Counted from the stretch's first letter, positions 21,711 through 34,000 are shown. The stretch is 64,000 bases of DNA from Colias croceus (GCF_905220415.1 NC_059541.1:1562501-1626500), one strand, 5' to 3'. Notes: generated by a model not told the origin, from the sequence alone. Translations and numbers: made by a program.

Positions 21711-22625
21711 TATTTAATTAAAAAAAACCGTTTATGGCTTTATGTACGCCTTACTATTAATAAATTCCACAGATCTGTGACATGGTGTGATATATGCGTA
21801 TGTAAAATGTTTGTATGTATGTTAATTCACAATTCATGAATGCTCTACTATTTTCAGAGAGATGCAGCATGAATAAGATAAAGATGAACTAAGACGACTC
21901 TAATTTTAGGATTTTTCTGGAACAGTTTTCGCATCTATAAATGTAGGTCAGTAATAAAATTCTATATTTTAAGAATACGTTTTATGATGACAATGATTGA
22001 CAATTATTTATTTATACATATAAAATTAATCTACTTACAGAAAAATGTAAACGTAAATCAAGGCCACAAGACTTTAGATTTTAAATGAGTATTTTATAAA
22101 ATATCAGTATTAAAATCCTCAATGTGAAGAGCAATTTTGTAATGAACGTTGTTTGTGTATTGGAAAATTACTTAATGGAAATTCTCATAAGTAAATTAGT
22201 TTTTCAGTTTTCAATCTCCATAAAATATTTGTACATTTAATGTTTTAAAACAGATATTTACTAACTGCATTTATTTACTTCTACTCTTTTGCTCTCTCTA
22301 TCGATCATTATGAGGAGCTCTCTCTCCACATAAGTGACAATACGCATGTGATTGTTGTATAATGCCTGTTAATTTAATAAGGAAAACCAGGTTATCTTAT
22401 TACTTTAATTTACTGAATCATACGTTTTACATATTTAAACATCGGCCATTACATCTTGAGCAAGAGTAGGTTGGGAAAATGCATATAGTATTGATAATAA
22501 AAAATAGATACATTTTGGCTTTCATACCTAAATGAACCATAGATTACAAATAACTATGACATAATTAACAGTTTCTTCAAAAAGTATTATGAAGGTGAGA
22601 ATCGTCAGACCAAAGTGATTAATTT
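21711..22625. other. AT-rich stretch, nothing recognised
   Basis: No gene or element boundary seen. Confidence 0.45.
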
Positions 22626-22632
22626 ATAATAA

Positions 22633-22825
22633 ACTAGATTACCGCCCGCGGCTTCGCCCACTGTGTCTAAAGCCTAATAAATTATATACTAAAACCTTCC
22701 TCTTGAATCACTCTATCTATTAAAAAAACCGCATCAAAATACGTTGCGTAGTTTTAAATATGAAAGCATACAAAGGGAAATAAGGACAGAGAAAGCGACT
22801 TTGTTTTATACTATGTAGTGATTGC
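22633..22825 (-). mobile_element. Helitron-like copy, uninterrupted relative of the 34.8-kb nested copy
   Basis: CTAGATTACCGCCCGCGGCT then TTCGCCC is the 3' end in reverse. AAAAAACCGCATCAAAATACG and GCGACTTTGTTTTATAC follow. The copy at 34.8 kb matches it piecewise, so this serves as a paralogous pre-insertion site. Confidence 0.65.
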
Positions 22826-24405
22826 AAGCGTAGAACTGAAGTAGGGAAAATTTTGTGTGCACATTGATTTAGCTTAAAAAGCTGTTAGGCGCAGCAAGTA
22901 ACCCAGTTGTAACCTTCGAAAAGATATGCTATTATAAATTTACGACTCCAAGCACTCGTTGCAAAATTAGGGCATTTGTTAAAGAGGGTTCGTGGTTGCT
23001 ATGAAATTTTAAGACCTTCTATAAATTGAAGTGTATACTCTTGTTCCAGCATTGATTTTAACGACTTGATAAATAAAGCTCGTAATAGAGGGATTTGTGA
23101 TTTAGTAAACAGTTGTTTACAATTGTAAAATACGCAAGTTTGTAGGTAGGTAAGATCTTCAAGGTTCTTGCGTTAATTGTTGTTATTGAGTATGAAATTA
23201 AAAAATACTATGAACAACGTATTTATTCTTTCCTTATTAGCTACAAATACTAATAATGAAAGAAAAAATAAAAAATGGAAACGTTTGATAAAGTTTCATA
23301 GACAAAAATGCAATACTTTCCTATGTAAATAAATCTCTCCATTGGATTTGGTTGAACGGAATAATATAAATGCCATTCTAATTTTGCGTTAAAGCTTTTA
23401 ATTTGTACAAATAAAACGGTTGCATTTAAGTAAACATGAAAAATGAACACTCCTATGTTTTCGTTAAATTTCAGTTTTTAGCAATAAATTATATATTCAA
23501 GCAAAATTATTATATTAAAAGTTTCGAAAGATAACAACCAAGATTAATAAAGTGAATTTTTCATATTCACATTTAAGACACAAATCCGTTCAACGTTATT
23601 GTAAAAAAAAACAAACAAGGCTCTTCCAACAAAGGGGATTAAAATTCTAATTTTCGACGAGTTATCGTTACTGTGTTTCCCATTCTAGATTTTATAATAG
23701 TCCACGGAAATGCGCCGGATTAATCGAGAACCCATCTCCTCGATCCTTACATTGAAATAAAAAGAGAAATTTAATAGCGTTTCTTGTTTTTGCGATATTT
23801 TAAAGAAGAAGTTAGTGCGCAAATTTATTTGAAAATGCCTTGATTTTATTTGGTTTATTTTTAGCTGTTTACTTCGCTGAAACTATGATGTGAAGGCAAT
23901 AATTGCTACTATTAGTGAAAAGTTAATTTTAAAGTTATTTACTTTTCATTTGTCTGTAATTTCAATATGAATTATTTTCAGTTCTACCCCTTTAAGCGAC
24001 TTTCACAAAGTCTCAAAAGTCTTTGTTTCTATCTTCGTATGTTTGTACATAAATAAATATGATATATAATGGTGTATGTAGGAAAGCTTATATAGTACGC
24101 CAGTTTTCAATATATTTCCCATAGAGAATTTCTTAATACATTTCTTCTGCAATTGGTTAGTCTCTATTGATATTGACCGATAGAGATAAAAAATCCGTGA
24201 GACAAAAAAGGTCTGCTCAAGGTGGCTTCAGTTTGACACAATTTATTTTGGAAAGAGACTTCGTCAAAATAAATGTATTTACTTTGATGGTAATTGCTAG
24301 TAATAGAAGAAGAACACTTGTACAACCGAAGTTTTAAAGCTTTGTCCGGATTGACTGTTTTAGGGTTTCAAGCACCAGATAAAGAACCTTCATAGGATTA
24401 CTTTA
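22826..24405. other. AT-rich stretch, nothing recognised
   Basis: No gene or element boundary seen. A possible CTAG-end remnant of a Helitron-like copy lies at 24412-24440. Confidence 0.45.
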
Positions 24406-24455
24406 CGAATGACTAGCTGAAGTTCGCGGCTTAACTTCCATTGTTGTTAAAGCTA

Positions 24456-24612
24456 CTATTTGATTGAATACGCCGGATTGTGCGTTCATTGAATGACAAC
24501 ATTAAATTGAATGACCAAAGGACAACTTTTTAAGTTGGACGTTGAGTGGCGCTTGTAAAATCAACGTTCAGCCTAGTCATTCAATGAACGCGCTAGTCAT
24601 TCAATCAAATAG
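24456..24612. mobile_element. 157-bp MITE with two tiers of inverted repeat
   Basis: Outer arms CTATTTGATTGAAT (24456-24469) and ATTCAATCAAATAG (24599-24612) are perfect complements. Inner arms GCGTTCATTGAATGAC (24482-24497) and GTCATTCAATGAACGC (24576-24591) are also perfect. No coding capacity; family unknown. Confidence 0.75.
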
Positions 24613-25809
24613 CAGATTCAACCAGATGATGACAATGACCATATACTAGTAGATGCGGCATACGCCAACATCATTGCCCTTAGAAACAGCGTAATTAATA
24701 CATACCTACTTACTAACGCATTATCACCAATACAGTTGTTCTCTTTCACTCTCACGCACGAGACATAATACATGTCTCACTCATGTACTTCGTAATAACA
24801 ACTGCCGATTAAAATATAAAAAGAACGTCCAGCCACGACGCTGAATGGTGCGTGACTAAGTGAAACTCGGGCACTTAGCTGAGTTTTTTCTTGCCAAAAT
24901 AGAGAGCGGTTAACGTATGTAGCTTTTTTATATATCATAGGATGATGACATGTATAATATCATTATAATATATAGGTATTATTAGCCTGTATTAAATTCG
25001 ATTTGGTTCTATTTTTGTCTAGGTACTTTCTATATAAGTGGCTTCATTTTAACTCCACAATTGTAAAACTCCAGGAAATCTTATAAAGAATGCAATCAAG
25101 AAATTTTGCCAATCATAACCGCACACGATATATTTTCACATGTCACAAACGTAATGTTTGTGTGTAATCAAACTGGAGACACGAAGTCATCAGGGCGAAA
25201 AACGCTCAGCACGTGATCTGAAAAACTAATTCTTCTGTTTAATGGCTGATGCTTTTTGCTGAAATATTGGGATGAAAAATGCCTTGACTTGGGATGGTCA
25301 ATTTATTCTTCTGAGTGTTTGTTGTGAATGTGGATTATGTTTGTTGTTGGCTGACATTTTTATAATGGAAGCATAATATACCTAGTATTATATGGTGGAT
25401 TGCTGAATGAAGTACGAATTCGCTTAGGTAGGTAATAATGTTTAGAATTAATTTTTGCTCGAGAAAGAAGAAGTTTTAGAAGAAATTGTAAAAATTATTA
25501 TGGTGAATATTTAGATTTATAAAACTAAAACTAATTGGTAAACGAAAAATTGGTAACCATAAAAGGATGACATGGTAGTCAAAGGCAAAAATAACTGAGT
25601 TTTTGTCAATGGATTTACAATCCAAATCTAACCCCGGGAACGGAGAATTTTGCCGGAATAAAAGTAGCCTACCAGTCTCGATTTATACATAGTTGATTCG
25701 CTACGTTATAGTGGATAGAACAGCATAGTTTGAAGAATTCTTTTGTAGTAGGTACTTTATTTTGGTTTCAAGAGTGTTACAATGTTTTAGTTGTTATAAT
25801 ATGTAAAGA

Positions 25810-26193
25810 ATGTTTTTGATAATTTTTGCTGCGAATTCATATGTTTCCTGCTTCAATCTACAGATTGTAATTGTTCTAAAATCCTTTTCTTCAATAATTA
25901 TTAAACAAAATTTAGCCTATAATATTTTCTGTTATAAAATTATTTTAAGTGCCTACTTATTGAAAACTACTATCATCTTCGAAGGTTCAAACAATAAGGA
26001 ATTAGTTTTTTATGTTGCTTTACAAAATGTTCATTTTCATTTTATTGAAAATAATCGTTTAACATTTCAAATATCAAAACCACATCAGGATTTACCTTCA
26101 AACTTTACAAAAACACAGACATCAAAAGCACATCATAAACAGAGCAAAAGTAAGTCAATACAAGAGATAAGCACCAGCGAATGTAGTACATAA
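25810..26193 (+). CDS. Unsupported 127-codon open frame
   Basis: The N-terminal ~30 residues are hydrophobic (FLIIFAANSYV, IVIVLKSFSSIII) and the C-terminal third is polar (TKTQTSKAHHKQSKSKS). No domain recognised, no splice sites or neighbours in support. It is longer than most chance frames nearby, but the composition follows local AT richness, so a chance frame is the likelier explanation. Confidence 0.15.
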   Translation: MFLIIFAANSYVSCFNLQIVIVLKSFSSIIIKQNLAYNIFCYKIILSAYLLKTTIIFEGSNNKELVFYVALQNVHFHFIENNRLTFQISKPHQDLPSNFTKTQTSKAHHKQSKSKSIQEISTSECST

Positions 26194-26385
26194 CGCGAGT
26201 AATTACCACGGCTGGTAAATGAAATTTCGTATGCTAATTGACTAAATACAATTAAGGCAACGAGAGCTAAGATTGCTCAAGAACATCGTGAGTGGAGGTA
26301 TTGTTTGCTGGAAGGGACACATTATAGAAAGTGTTAGACTGCGTAGTGCGTATGAATAAGGCAGTTGTTCGTAAAGTATTGTAAA

Positions 26386-26575
26386 CTAACTGTTCCGCGC
26401 TGTTTCACTCGCGTGGCCCCGCTCTTGTTGGTCTTAGCATGATGATATATACCTATAGCCTTCTTCGATAAATGGGCTATCCAACACCGAAAGAATTTTT
26501 CAAATCGGACCAGTAGTTCCCGAGATAATCGCATTCAAACAAACAAACTCTTCAGCTTTATAATATTAGTATAGA
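26386..26575 (-). mobile_element. Short Helitron-like copy (AGCTGAAGAGTTTGTTTG family)
   Basis: Left end CTAACTGTTCCGCGCTG is a mutated CTAG hairpin end. Right end CAAACTCTTCAGC, then AATATTAGTATAGA, is the reversed 5' end. Same family as 34001-34194 (plus) and 54592-54781 (minus). Confidence 0.7.
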
Positions 26576-26579
26576 TTAT

Positions 26580-26763
26580 TATGTGTTCCGTTTGACGTCC
26601 GTAGTCCATTATGGGAGAGAGTACATCGCCTTTTTCCCCGTGAAGTCGCTAGATGGTGCTAGTTTTAAGCCCGTCACGTGGTACCGCCGCCAACGCCGCG
26701 AGTGGTGGGGACAAAACTCACCACAGTTCCGGCAAGCCACCAGAAATATCCTCATTGTTGCGT
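26580..26763 (+). mobile_element. GC-rich dispersed element, copy 1
   Basis: From TATGTGTTCCGTTTGACGTC to about CCTCATTGTT. The stretch from GACGTCCGTAG to CTCATTG (~165 bp) is, as far as I can read, identical to the reverse complement of ~31564-31730. It holds a 59-codon frame (YGREYIAFFPVK, WYRRQRREWWGQN) that is the same in both copies. It abuts the Helitron-like copy ending at 26575. No TE superfamily can be assigned. Confidence 0.65.
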
Positions 26764-27083
26764 CGTTTTTCAAACCGTACGCAAGTCGTTAGATTATATG
26801 TTATTTTAAAATACTGTATTTTAAAATACATATATTCATAATTTAAATTTAAATAAATTTAAGTAACAATTTTAAACGAACTTTCGAGATTGAAGTAGAA
26901 AGTTCAGTTTTTTATTTTTAAATAGTTTTATAGTTTTATAAAAAGTCCGTTACGTTTCATAGTGAAATGAATATTGAATAGTGTTACCTGCGTTATCGTT
27001 ATTTCAAACGAAGAACGAAATTCGGATTTATATGAAGTATAAATCTGCAACCACGAGCGTGGCATCGCGACCATAGGTCTATA

Positions 27084-27264
27084 GCGCAGGCCAAGGGCCT
27101 ACCGAATCGTGTCGAGCGTCTTAACAGTGCGCTTTCTACGTGTTTCCGAGCTGAGTTCTACTTGTTCGGGGTCCAGCGACGACGAGGAACCGCCGCAGCG
27201 TGTATGGCGCCGCCAGCGCGCGCTCAGCCGCTCGTGTGCAGGTTTGAGATATTGTCTCAACACG
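27084..27264 (+). CDS. Candidate coding exon of an unidentified host gene
   Basis: A GC- and CpG-rich island in AT-rich DNA, open in one frame from an in-frame stop near 27080. It ends at a consensus donor, ACG|GTGAGT (27265), in phase 0. The product reads ...VRFLRVSELSSTCSGSSDD, EEPPQRVWRRQRALSRSCAG and LRYCLNT: a serine/acidic patch, then an Arg-rich patch. No in-frame ATG precedes it, so it would be an internal exon with an acceptor around TCTATAG (~27083). The gene is not recognised and partner exons were not found. Confidence 0.35.
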
Positions 27265-27269
27265 GTGAG

Positions 27270-28470
27270 TCATGTCATTAATACATTATACGTGATTTAC
27301 GATGATTTCAATACAAATCTTTCATCGTGAATGGTTATTACTGGATGTTACACGTTAGATAATCCATTTTCACACATATCGGTTTTAAGATAGTATTAAT
27401 TGCCGAAAGCAGATCCGAAACGTGTTTCGATCTTTTGATTTTATTCCTCCTTGAATCGTATTCGCTACGCGGACATTATAAATGTATGTGAATGTGCCTT
27501 CCTTTTCCGAATTGAGGGTAAATATAAAAAAAAAAAAAAAAAGATTTCTTAATATCGTTAGATTAGAAAATCCATCCGATACGAGTCGAATCAAGTAGAA
27601 TGTAGTTGCCTATATCTTGTAAGCACAATAGAAATAGGTAAATTATTATTATCAATTTCTTACAATTATATTAATAATAATTTTTGCCTGACGTATTAAA
27701 TTAGTCCGCGACTCTGTGCCTAATTACTGCTAAATTTAAATGCGATATCTATTCTCTATACAAATAAACTTAAGAATTAATAGAGATGCTTTGAAGGAGA
27801 TTATTGATAAGTTTAAATTCATATAAAATTCCTCCCGCTGTGGAATGTATTTTTTAACTTACTAATCATGGCATACGCCTGGCATGGCATACGCTGCGTA
27901 TGCAGATAGGCGGATTTGATAAGTTGGTTTAAAACTCGTCACAATCAGTTTTTACCAGTACATTCAATAACCGCTAAGATCGACTTTTTAAGTCGTTTCA
28001 AATCATTTCATCAATACAAAAGTTAGAATCAGGGGAAACACCAAAAGAATAAAAAGGGGGGGGGAGAGATTTTCAACAAACAAAGCTCAAATTAATCTCA
28101 TCACCCTCGAATACCATGTAATTCGAAAACCAGCCATAGTTTTCACTTAGAGGTAATAATATTTATTTATTCTTTAACTCGGACATCATATTTTATGTCT
28201 TTGGAGATTCAAGCCACTATTGAACATCAGGGGTTCGTCAATCGAACACCATGACTCTATTGTTAATCACCCCTTTTTATAATTAAGAAAAGCAAGTTCT
28301 GCAAATACAGAGTAATTTTCAATTTCACACCCACTGTTAACTGTGACATGACATACTCTACTTAAAATTATAATTTTTGTATTTTCGAGGCTATCGACTA
28401 CCCGTACGTATCGACGCCTCCTATATCCTTGTATCACTATTGAATACCATATCGATATTATAAATACATC
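27270..28470. other. AT-rich stretch with homopolymer runs
   Basis: Poly-A at 27525-27542 and a G run at about 28057-28066. CATGGCATACGC is duplicated near 27865-27890. No gene seen. Confidence 0.45.
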
Positions 28471-28489
28471 ATAAACGAAGGTCGATTAC

Positions 28490-28652
28490 TTAAGATAACG
28501 TATCAGCCCTTCGGGCTAGCGTCAGCTCATAGAATGTTTGCGACAGTCACAAACTGGACTGCTCAAGAACCAAGGGACTGTGGCCTTTACTTGGTGATCT
28601 ACGTGGGCAATGATTTACATTCACCAGAACAGCATGTATACCACATTGAAAT
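28490..28652 (+). pseudogene. Decayed reverse-transcriptase fragment
   Basis: The plus strand encodes YQPFGLASAHRMFATVTNW, then TAQEPRDCGLYLVIYVGNDL, closely resembling RT domains 4-5 of DIRS- or LTR-type retroelements (pattern PFGLASAP...F...TNW...Y-DD). The catalytic YxDD box is degraded (YVGND). The fragment stops at a GAAATGAAATGAAAT tail. Only about 50 residues remain; the rest of the element is not recognisable, though unassigned sequence up to ~30200 could belong to it. Confidence 0.6.
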
Positions 28653-28986
28653 GAAATGAAATTATTTATTTTGCAAGAAATGTAAAAAATTTACATATTA
28701 TGTTATATTGTTTCATTGTTCAGCACAAATCGCCAATTGATTGGCTTGCAGAGACTTTGGAATTGCAATTCAACTCAATTCGAAATAAAGTTCGTCTCTA
28801 ACCTGCTTTGGAATATCAATCCGATAGAATCTATTCTGACACCCGAGCGTTTAAGATTTTCTACGAATGGTTTGGAGCACGGAAGCAAGTTGGAAAATGG
28901 AAATGGTAAATTGAAAGTGTCAGTGCCTAAAAACAGGCTTAATAGCAGGCAGTTGGTCCCTCAAGCAGGCACACCACCTCTTAGGG

Positions 28987-29540
28987 TTTCTCAACTTTGC
29001 AACCTTCATCACCCTCCGGGGAAGGATGCACTGCCGCATGCTATAGCGCCAAGGGAACGCCTCTCGGGGCTTATTACCTTTGCAACCTTCATCACCCTCC
29101 GGGGAAGGATGCACTGGCGCACGCTGCAGCGCTACAGAAACGCCTCACAGGCTTAGCACTTTTGCAACCTCTATCACCCTCCGGGTAAGGATGCACTGGA
29201 GCACGCCGCAGCGCTACACGAACGCCCCACGGGCTTATTATTTTTGCAACCTCCATTACCCTCCGGGGATGGATGCAGTGGCGCACGCTGCAGCGGTACG
29301 GGACCGCCTCTCAGGCTTTTCATTTTGAAACCTTCATCACCCTCCGGGGTAGGATGCACTTACGCACGCTGTAGCGCCACAGGAACGCCTATCAAGGTTT
29401 GTCATCGTTGCAAATTTTATCATCCTCCGGGGAAGGATGTACTGACACACGCCACAGCGCTACAGGAACGCCTCTTAGGGCTAATCAACTTTGAAACCTT
29501 TGTCTCCCTCCGGGGAAGAATGAACTGCCGCACTTGTTAA
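28987..29540. repeat. Minisatellite, 7 units of 82-83 bp
   Basis: CCCTCCGGGG-type anchors at 29012, 29095, 29177, 29259, 29340, 29423 and 29506. Each unit also has TTTGCAACCTTCATCA, AAGGATGCACTG and AACGCCTC. GC-rich compared with its surroundings; units are imperfect, so the array is not new. Several long frames cross it on both strands and are by-products. Confidence 0.95.
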
Positions 29541-29559
29541 AGATCTAGTTCAAAAACAT

Positions 29560-30250
29560 CTTTTAAAAGCAAGTAAGTGTAAAAACAAGTATATCTACCA
29601 GCCGTATCCAATTCACAGGAAAGTCAAAGCATTGAATGAAAGGACCTTGGACCCAGTGTCAAAAAAGTTGGTATGGAAATTGAAATGTTTGCAGTAATAG
29701 CTTTCCTAACCTTGACAGTCGAGGTAGTAAGAAAAAATTTCATTCAAAGGCAGAACGAGATCTCTTTGACAAGAGTTATTAGTTTGAACGTTTGAACACT
29801 TCACAAGCTGTACAGCTAGGAAGCCGAATCCTCGCGCAATCGCGCCGGCTCCTAATGCAACGTGCTCGAACAGTCGACACAAACATTTCCATTCAGAGGG
29901 GAATTCTACAAATAAATTTTAATCACAGCTCAAACAGCTTACGTCATCTCAAGTAAGACAGACTTAAACTTAAACAACCGGCTCTATTGCCTCGAGTTCA
30001 TTATAATACTACCCAAGTGGAAGAACCAGTCTTTGCACCCAGACCTCAAGAGCCGTGCTACTATCAGGATAAGTCTTCTCAATCGTTCACTGACAAACAC
30101 GCACAGGTTCAGCACCAACTCATATACAGAACCTACAGCTGAAAGTCTGGCTCATTTTGGATAGATCAATCTGTTGTACACCTTGATGGACAGCTTAAAA
30201 AAATAGAAACATACATAGTCTGCTGGTAACTACTGACCAGGCTATAAAAG
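29560..30250. other. Moderately GC-rich unassigned sequence
   Basis: Higher in GC than the surroundings but interrupted by stops in all frames. It may be remnants of the retroelement whose RT fragment lies at 28.5 kb. Confidence 0.3.
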
Positions 30251-31029
30251 GATGCTAAATGCTTAGCTAAATTATGTATAACTGACGGTTTAGTACACTA
30301 TTCTTATACATAAAATCAGTCAGTTTGTATTAAAATAAAATTATATTAAAATTTCATCTGATCATTTAAGCAAACATTACCTCAGGGTATTTCCTTAGCT
30401 AGAACAAATCTTTCAAAATTACAAATCCGGAAGGCAAGGAAGATTATTCAAAAACTCTTATCGAAATAATTTTAAAATAAATCAGCATAATAATTATTTA
30501 TCTATGTGATTAATAAAATAAACAAAAAATTGTTTGCATTTATTAACGCGCAGCTATGTGATTACTGTTATTAGCTTTTGGACGTGTTCTCTATTTATTC
30601 CTGTTTACATTACAATTCAAAACAATGGGTCGATAGTGAAGACGCGTTTTAACCTCGCATTCCGCATTGGGCTCCAAAACATATTCTTCCACATACTAGC
30701 AATTATTATGTAAATATAAATCCAGTTTCAAGGCACATAAGAACGTTTCTTTGCATTTCCAATCCATAAGAGGTTCTCTGACTAATTTGTTTATTACTAC
30801 ACAGCATCCGGTGAGACCAGCTACAGCGGCTATCATAGGTGGCAGGGTAAAGCGAGCTGTTTTCGAGTCGAGGTCGAAATCTGGGTGATGTTACATAGTT
30901 ATAGTAGCATCATCAATCTATTTGGAAAAATATCTAGTTAATGACATTCTTGCAAAAGTAAACTAGAGAGATGTTTATAAACATTATTATTTAGTATTTA
31001 CATACAAATTTTTTAAAGAATATAATAAA

Positions 31030-31075
31030 TTCGATCACAAGGTGGGATTCGAACCCCCGTGTTTCCGCCACATGG
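31030..31075 (-). mobile_element. tRNA-derived SINE remnant
   Basis: GGTGGGATTCGAACCCCCGTG is the reverse complement of a tRNA T-arm (B box GGTTCGAATCC). No full cloverleaf, so not a functional tRNA. Confidence 0.35.
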
Positions 31076-31380
31076 TGGAATTATTATTATATTATTGTCG
31101 TAGTGTATATAATGCTAATCAAAATAGAAGTCATTAGTAATCACAATCGAGATTTTTCAGCCTACTCAGGTTGAAAGGCATATACTGATTAAAATATTGA
31201 CAAGATATAGGTACTTGTAGTATATTTATGGATGTATTATGTACCATGTATAAGGTATTGAGACAAATTTTCAATAATTATCAAAGTCATGATTTTATAC
31301 ATTAAGTATATACTTTGTTTATAGGATATTTATAACCTTTTTGGGGCATTACTCTATCACATTGTTGCGTTTTATTTATC

Positions 31381-31447
31381 AAGCCACCAGGAGATAACAA
31401 ACAACTCTCTCATAATGGACTACGGACGTCAAACGGAACACATAATA
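31381..31447 (-). mobile_element. Internally deleted copy of the GC-rich element
   Basis: AAGCCACCAG is joined to a short filler and then to CATAATGGACTACGGACGTC, AAACGGAACACATAAT. Those are the two ends of the 26580 element with the middle missing. Confidence 0.55.
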
Positions 31448-31778
31448 TAGAAATTTTACCTGAAAATAAAATTTGTATTATGTTTCCTAAGACGTCCGTA
31501 GTCCAGATAAGGTCTTCCTGGTGTTATTTTTGTACCAGTGCTACCGTATCATTTATGAGACGAACAATGAGGATATTTCTGGTGGCTTGCCGGAACTGTG
31601 GTGAGTTTTGTCCCCACCACTCGCGGCGTTGGCGGCGGTACCACGTGACGGGCTTAAAACTAGCACCATCTAGCGACTTCACGGGGAAAAAGGCGATGTA
31701 CTCTCTCCCATAATGGACTACGGACGTCTTAGGAAACATAATACAAATTTTATTTTCAGGTAAAATTTCTATATTATG
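31441..31778 (-). mobile_element. GC-rich element, copy 2, inside perfect 65-bp inverted repeats
   Basis: 31441-31505 and 31714-31778 are perfect reverse complements by my reading (starting CATAATATAGAAATTTTACC). The 208-bp centre contains ~31564-31713, which with part of the right arm matches the 26.6-kb copy exactly in reverse. Besides the centre, the arms hold TTTCCTAAGACGTCCGTAGT, a variant of the 26.6-kb end (GTTCCGTTTGACGTCCGTAG). A foldback transposon or a head-to-head rearrangement would both fit. Confidence 0.7.
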
Positions 31779-32274
31779 GTGTAGTTCAACAGTACCGTTA
31801 GTTATATAAATTGATGAAAATTGTGTTTGTTATACAGTTTTTGTTGTTAGATGCATAATTGCAACAGCTAAAATTGTATGTTCTTCTGATAGACAAAAAG
31901 TCTGCCAAAAACACACACGTTTTGATAATTCATTAAATAAAATATATTTATTTTAAACTTAATTTCTATTTGAAAAGTATTAAACAGGTACAACTGAATT
32001 ATTTTTCATACTAGGTAATTATTATTATGTAGTGTCTCTTCCAAATCTCTATGCTAAGGGTCGTTAATTAAATATCGCGTTAGGCGGCGAGCAGGTGGCG
32101 TCCGCGGTGAGGCGGTTGCGCTACACCTTTATGTGAACGTGCCTTTATTTAAGGCACTTTGTTACTTTCGTATATTTTTATATAAAATATATTTTTTTTG
32201 GAATTATTTTAATGTCCTTCAAAACCTGATATTTTTTTCTATTTTTTTCGTTTGTGCTCTTGTAAATTTTTATT

Positions 32275-32700
32275 CAAAATCAAATTCAAATTGCCTTTAT
32301 TTGCTGAATATAGTTACAAAGCTGAGGTACAAATTTTATAGGTTCTTAGACATTCTGCTACATCTACATTATACAATTATTTCATACATTATTACAATTT
32401 CTAGTGAGAACCGACAGAGGTAATGAGTCTAATGACTCTGTGATGGTTGAGAGCTTTAAAACGTTTAACTTAATTTACTAGCTTTTTCATGCAATATAGG
32501 ATTACAAATATGACGAAAACAACTTAAATCAAAATCAAAATCAAAAATATTTATTCGTTAACAAATATGTTTACAATTATATCAGTCATTGAGACATCCT
32601 TTTAAGCATTTATAAGCTTGTGGTAGAACATCTCGCTCTTCCTAGAGTACATTACCATTTATTGTTACACGAATAACATTTCCTTAATAAAGTAAAAAGT
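32275..32700. mobile_element. Non-LTR 3'-tail fragments, probably antisense
   Basis: Two A-rich leaders, AAAATCAAATTCAAATTG (about 32276) and AAATCAAAATCAAAATC (about 32526), each followed by TTTATT and plain sequence. These look like repeat-ended LINE or SINE tails read backwards. Confidence 0.35.
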
Positions 32701-32760
32701 GATATAAAGATAAATGGGTATGTAAAAACTATTCAGATATACTATAAGGAACAGAACAGG

Positions 32761-32807
32761 TGTGTATCTTTGTGTATGTGTGTGTGTGTGTGTGTGTGCG
32801 TGTGTGT
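32761..32807. repeat. (TG)n microsatellite
   Basis: Imperfect alternating TG. Confidence 0.9.
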
Positions 32808-32809
32808 AA

Positions 32810-33990
32810 TGTGTATATATTAGATATATATGTTGCTTTATTTAAAAAAATATTTAATTAAATTTTAATAATTCCTCTATTTCCTCATAATTTTTATGTT
32901 TTAACCATTTAATGAGTTGTCATTTACACTCCTAAACTTTCCTTCCTAGAACACAAAACCCACGAAATAAAACAACCGCTTGAATTGAATTATATTGAAT
33001 TATAAAACGGTCAAACAATTTCATGTACGAAAATTCCAACGAAAACCCACAATAATTTACCCACGCAGAACTGAACACAAAACCTATCTTTCAGAACTAA
33101 ACGCGAGCGCAGTCGCGTGCAAAATATAACGAGGAATATAAATAAGGTTTCAGTGTCCATGTTTCCACCCAGTTGATGAAAATAATAAGCTTCCACTTTT
33201 TAATACTTTGACGGATTTTTAGAGCGTGCAACTGTAGTGCTTTGATCATTACGGGATAGTTTATACATATTTTAAATGTAACTAAAGTAGATTAGTATTT
33301 TCTAGTGTTTGATTTTACGCGAGTATTATACATTTAGAAATTATGATCAAACATTGGGAAAACAATATATTGAATAAATCGCGTTTAAAATCCGTAAAAA
33401 ATCTTTAATTTTCAAGTAGATTAGTTTGATATCTGTGTGTTATAAAGATCATGTACATATGAGCAAAGTATTGTAAACCGTGTACTCATTTTAAAAGGAA
33501 AATAAAGTATATTTTTTTTAAATTAATGGTATTCTTAAATCTTTGTGTCTTAATCTTAATTATCGATGATGACTGCAGCTACGTGCGGAGCAAAAAATAA
33601 AATAAAAGCAATACAATTAAACAAACATAAACACTTTCAACTACTTTTTCTTAAATCACTTGATATTGACTGCTTATTAGATGAAATATTACCATCATGT
33701 ACTTTGTATTTGCCACCATGTTTCAGTTATTCATGTATCATATTTCAACTATTTGCCATCAAAGTTAACTCTACAAACAGCAATGCGGTGAAACTAAACG
33801 TCTGGTAAGTTTCAGTGATTGTGGAAACCAGATAGTGTGTTTGTGGCTGAACGTGGTTAAAGACGAAGAAGGTATTATTAACTGAAATGAAACAAAAGAA
33901 AATAAGATAATTTTTATTAATATCCTGAATGAATAGGTACGTATATCATAGTTTGATTTATCTAAGTAGTTCGACATACAAATAGATAAT
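32810..33990. other. AT-rich stretch, nothing recognised
   Basis: No gene or element boundary seen. Confidence 0.45.
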
Positions 33991-34000
33991 GTAATATTAG

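Noticed and set aside
28716..29540. Frames of 60-146 codons on both strands
   Set aside because: They follow the 82-83 bp minisatellite units and show no domain.
31038..31065. tRNA gene
   Set aside because: Only a T-arm-like sequence is present; no acceptor, D or anticodon arms.
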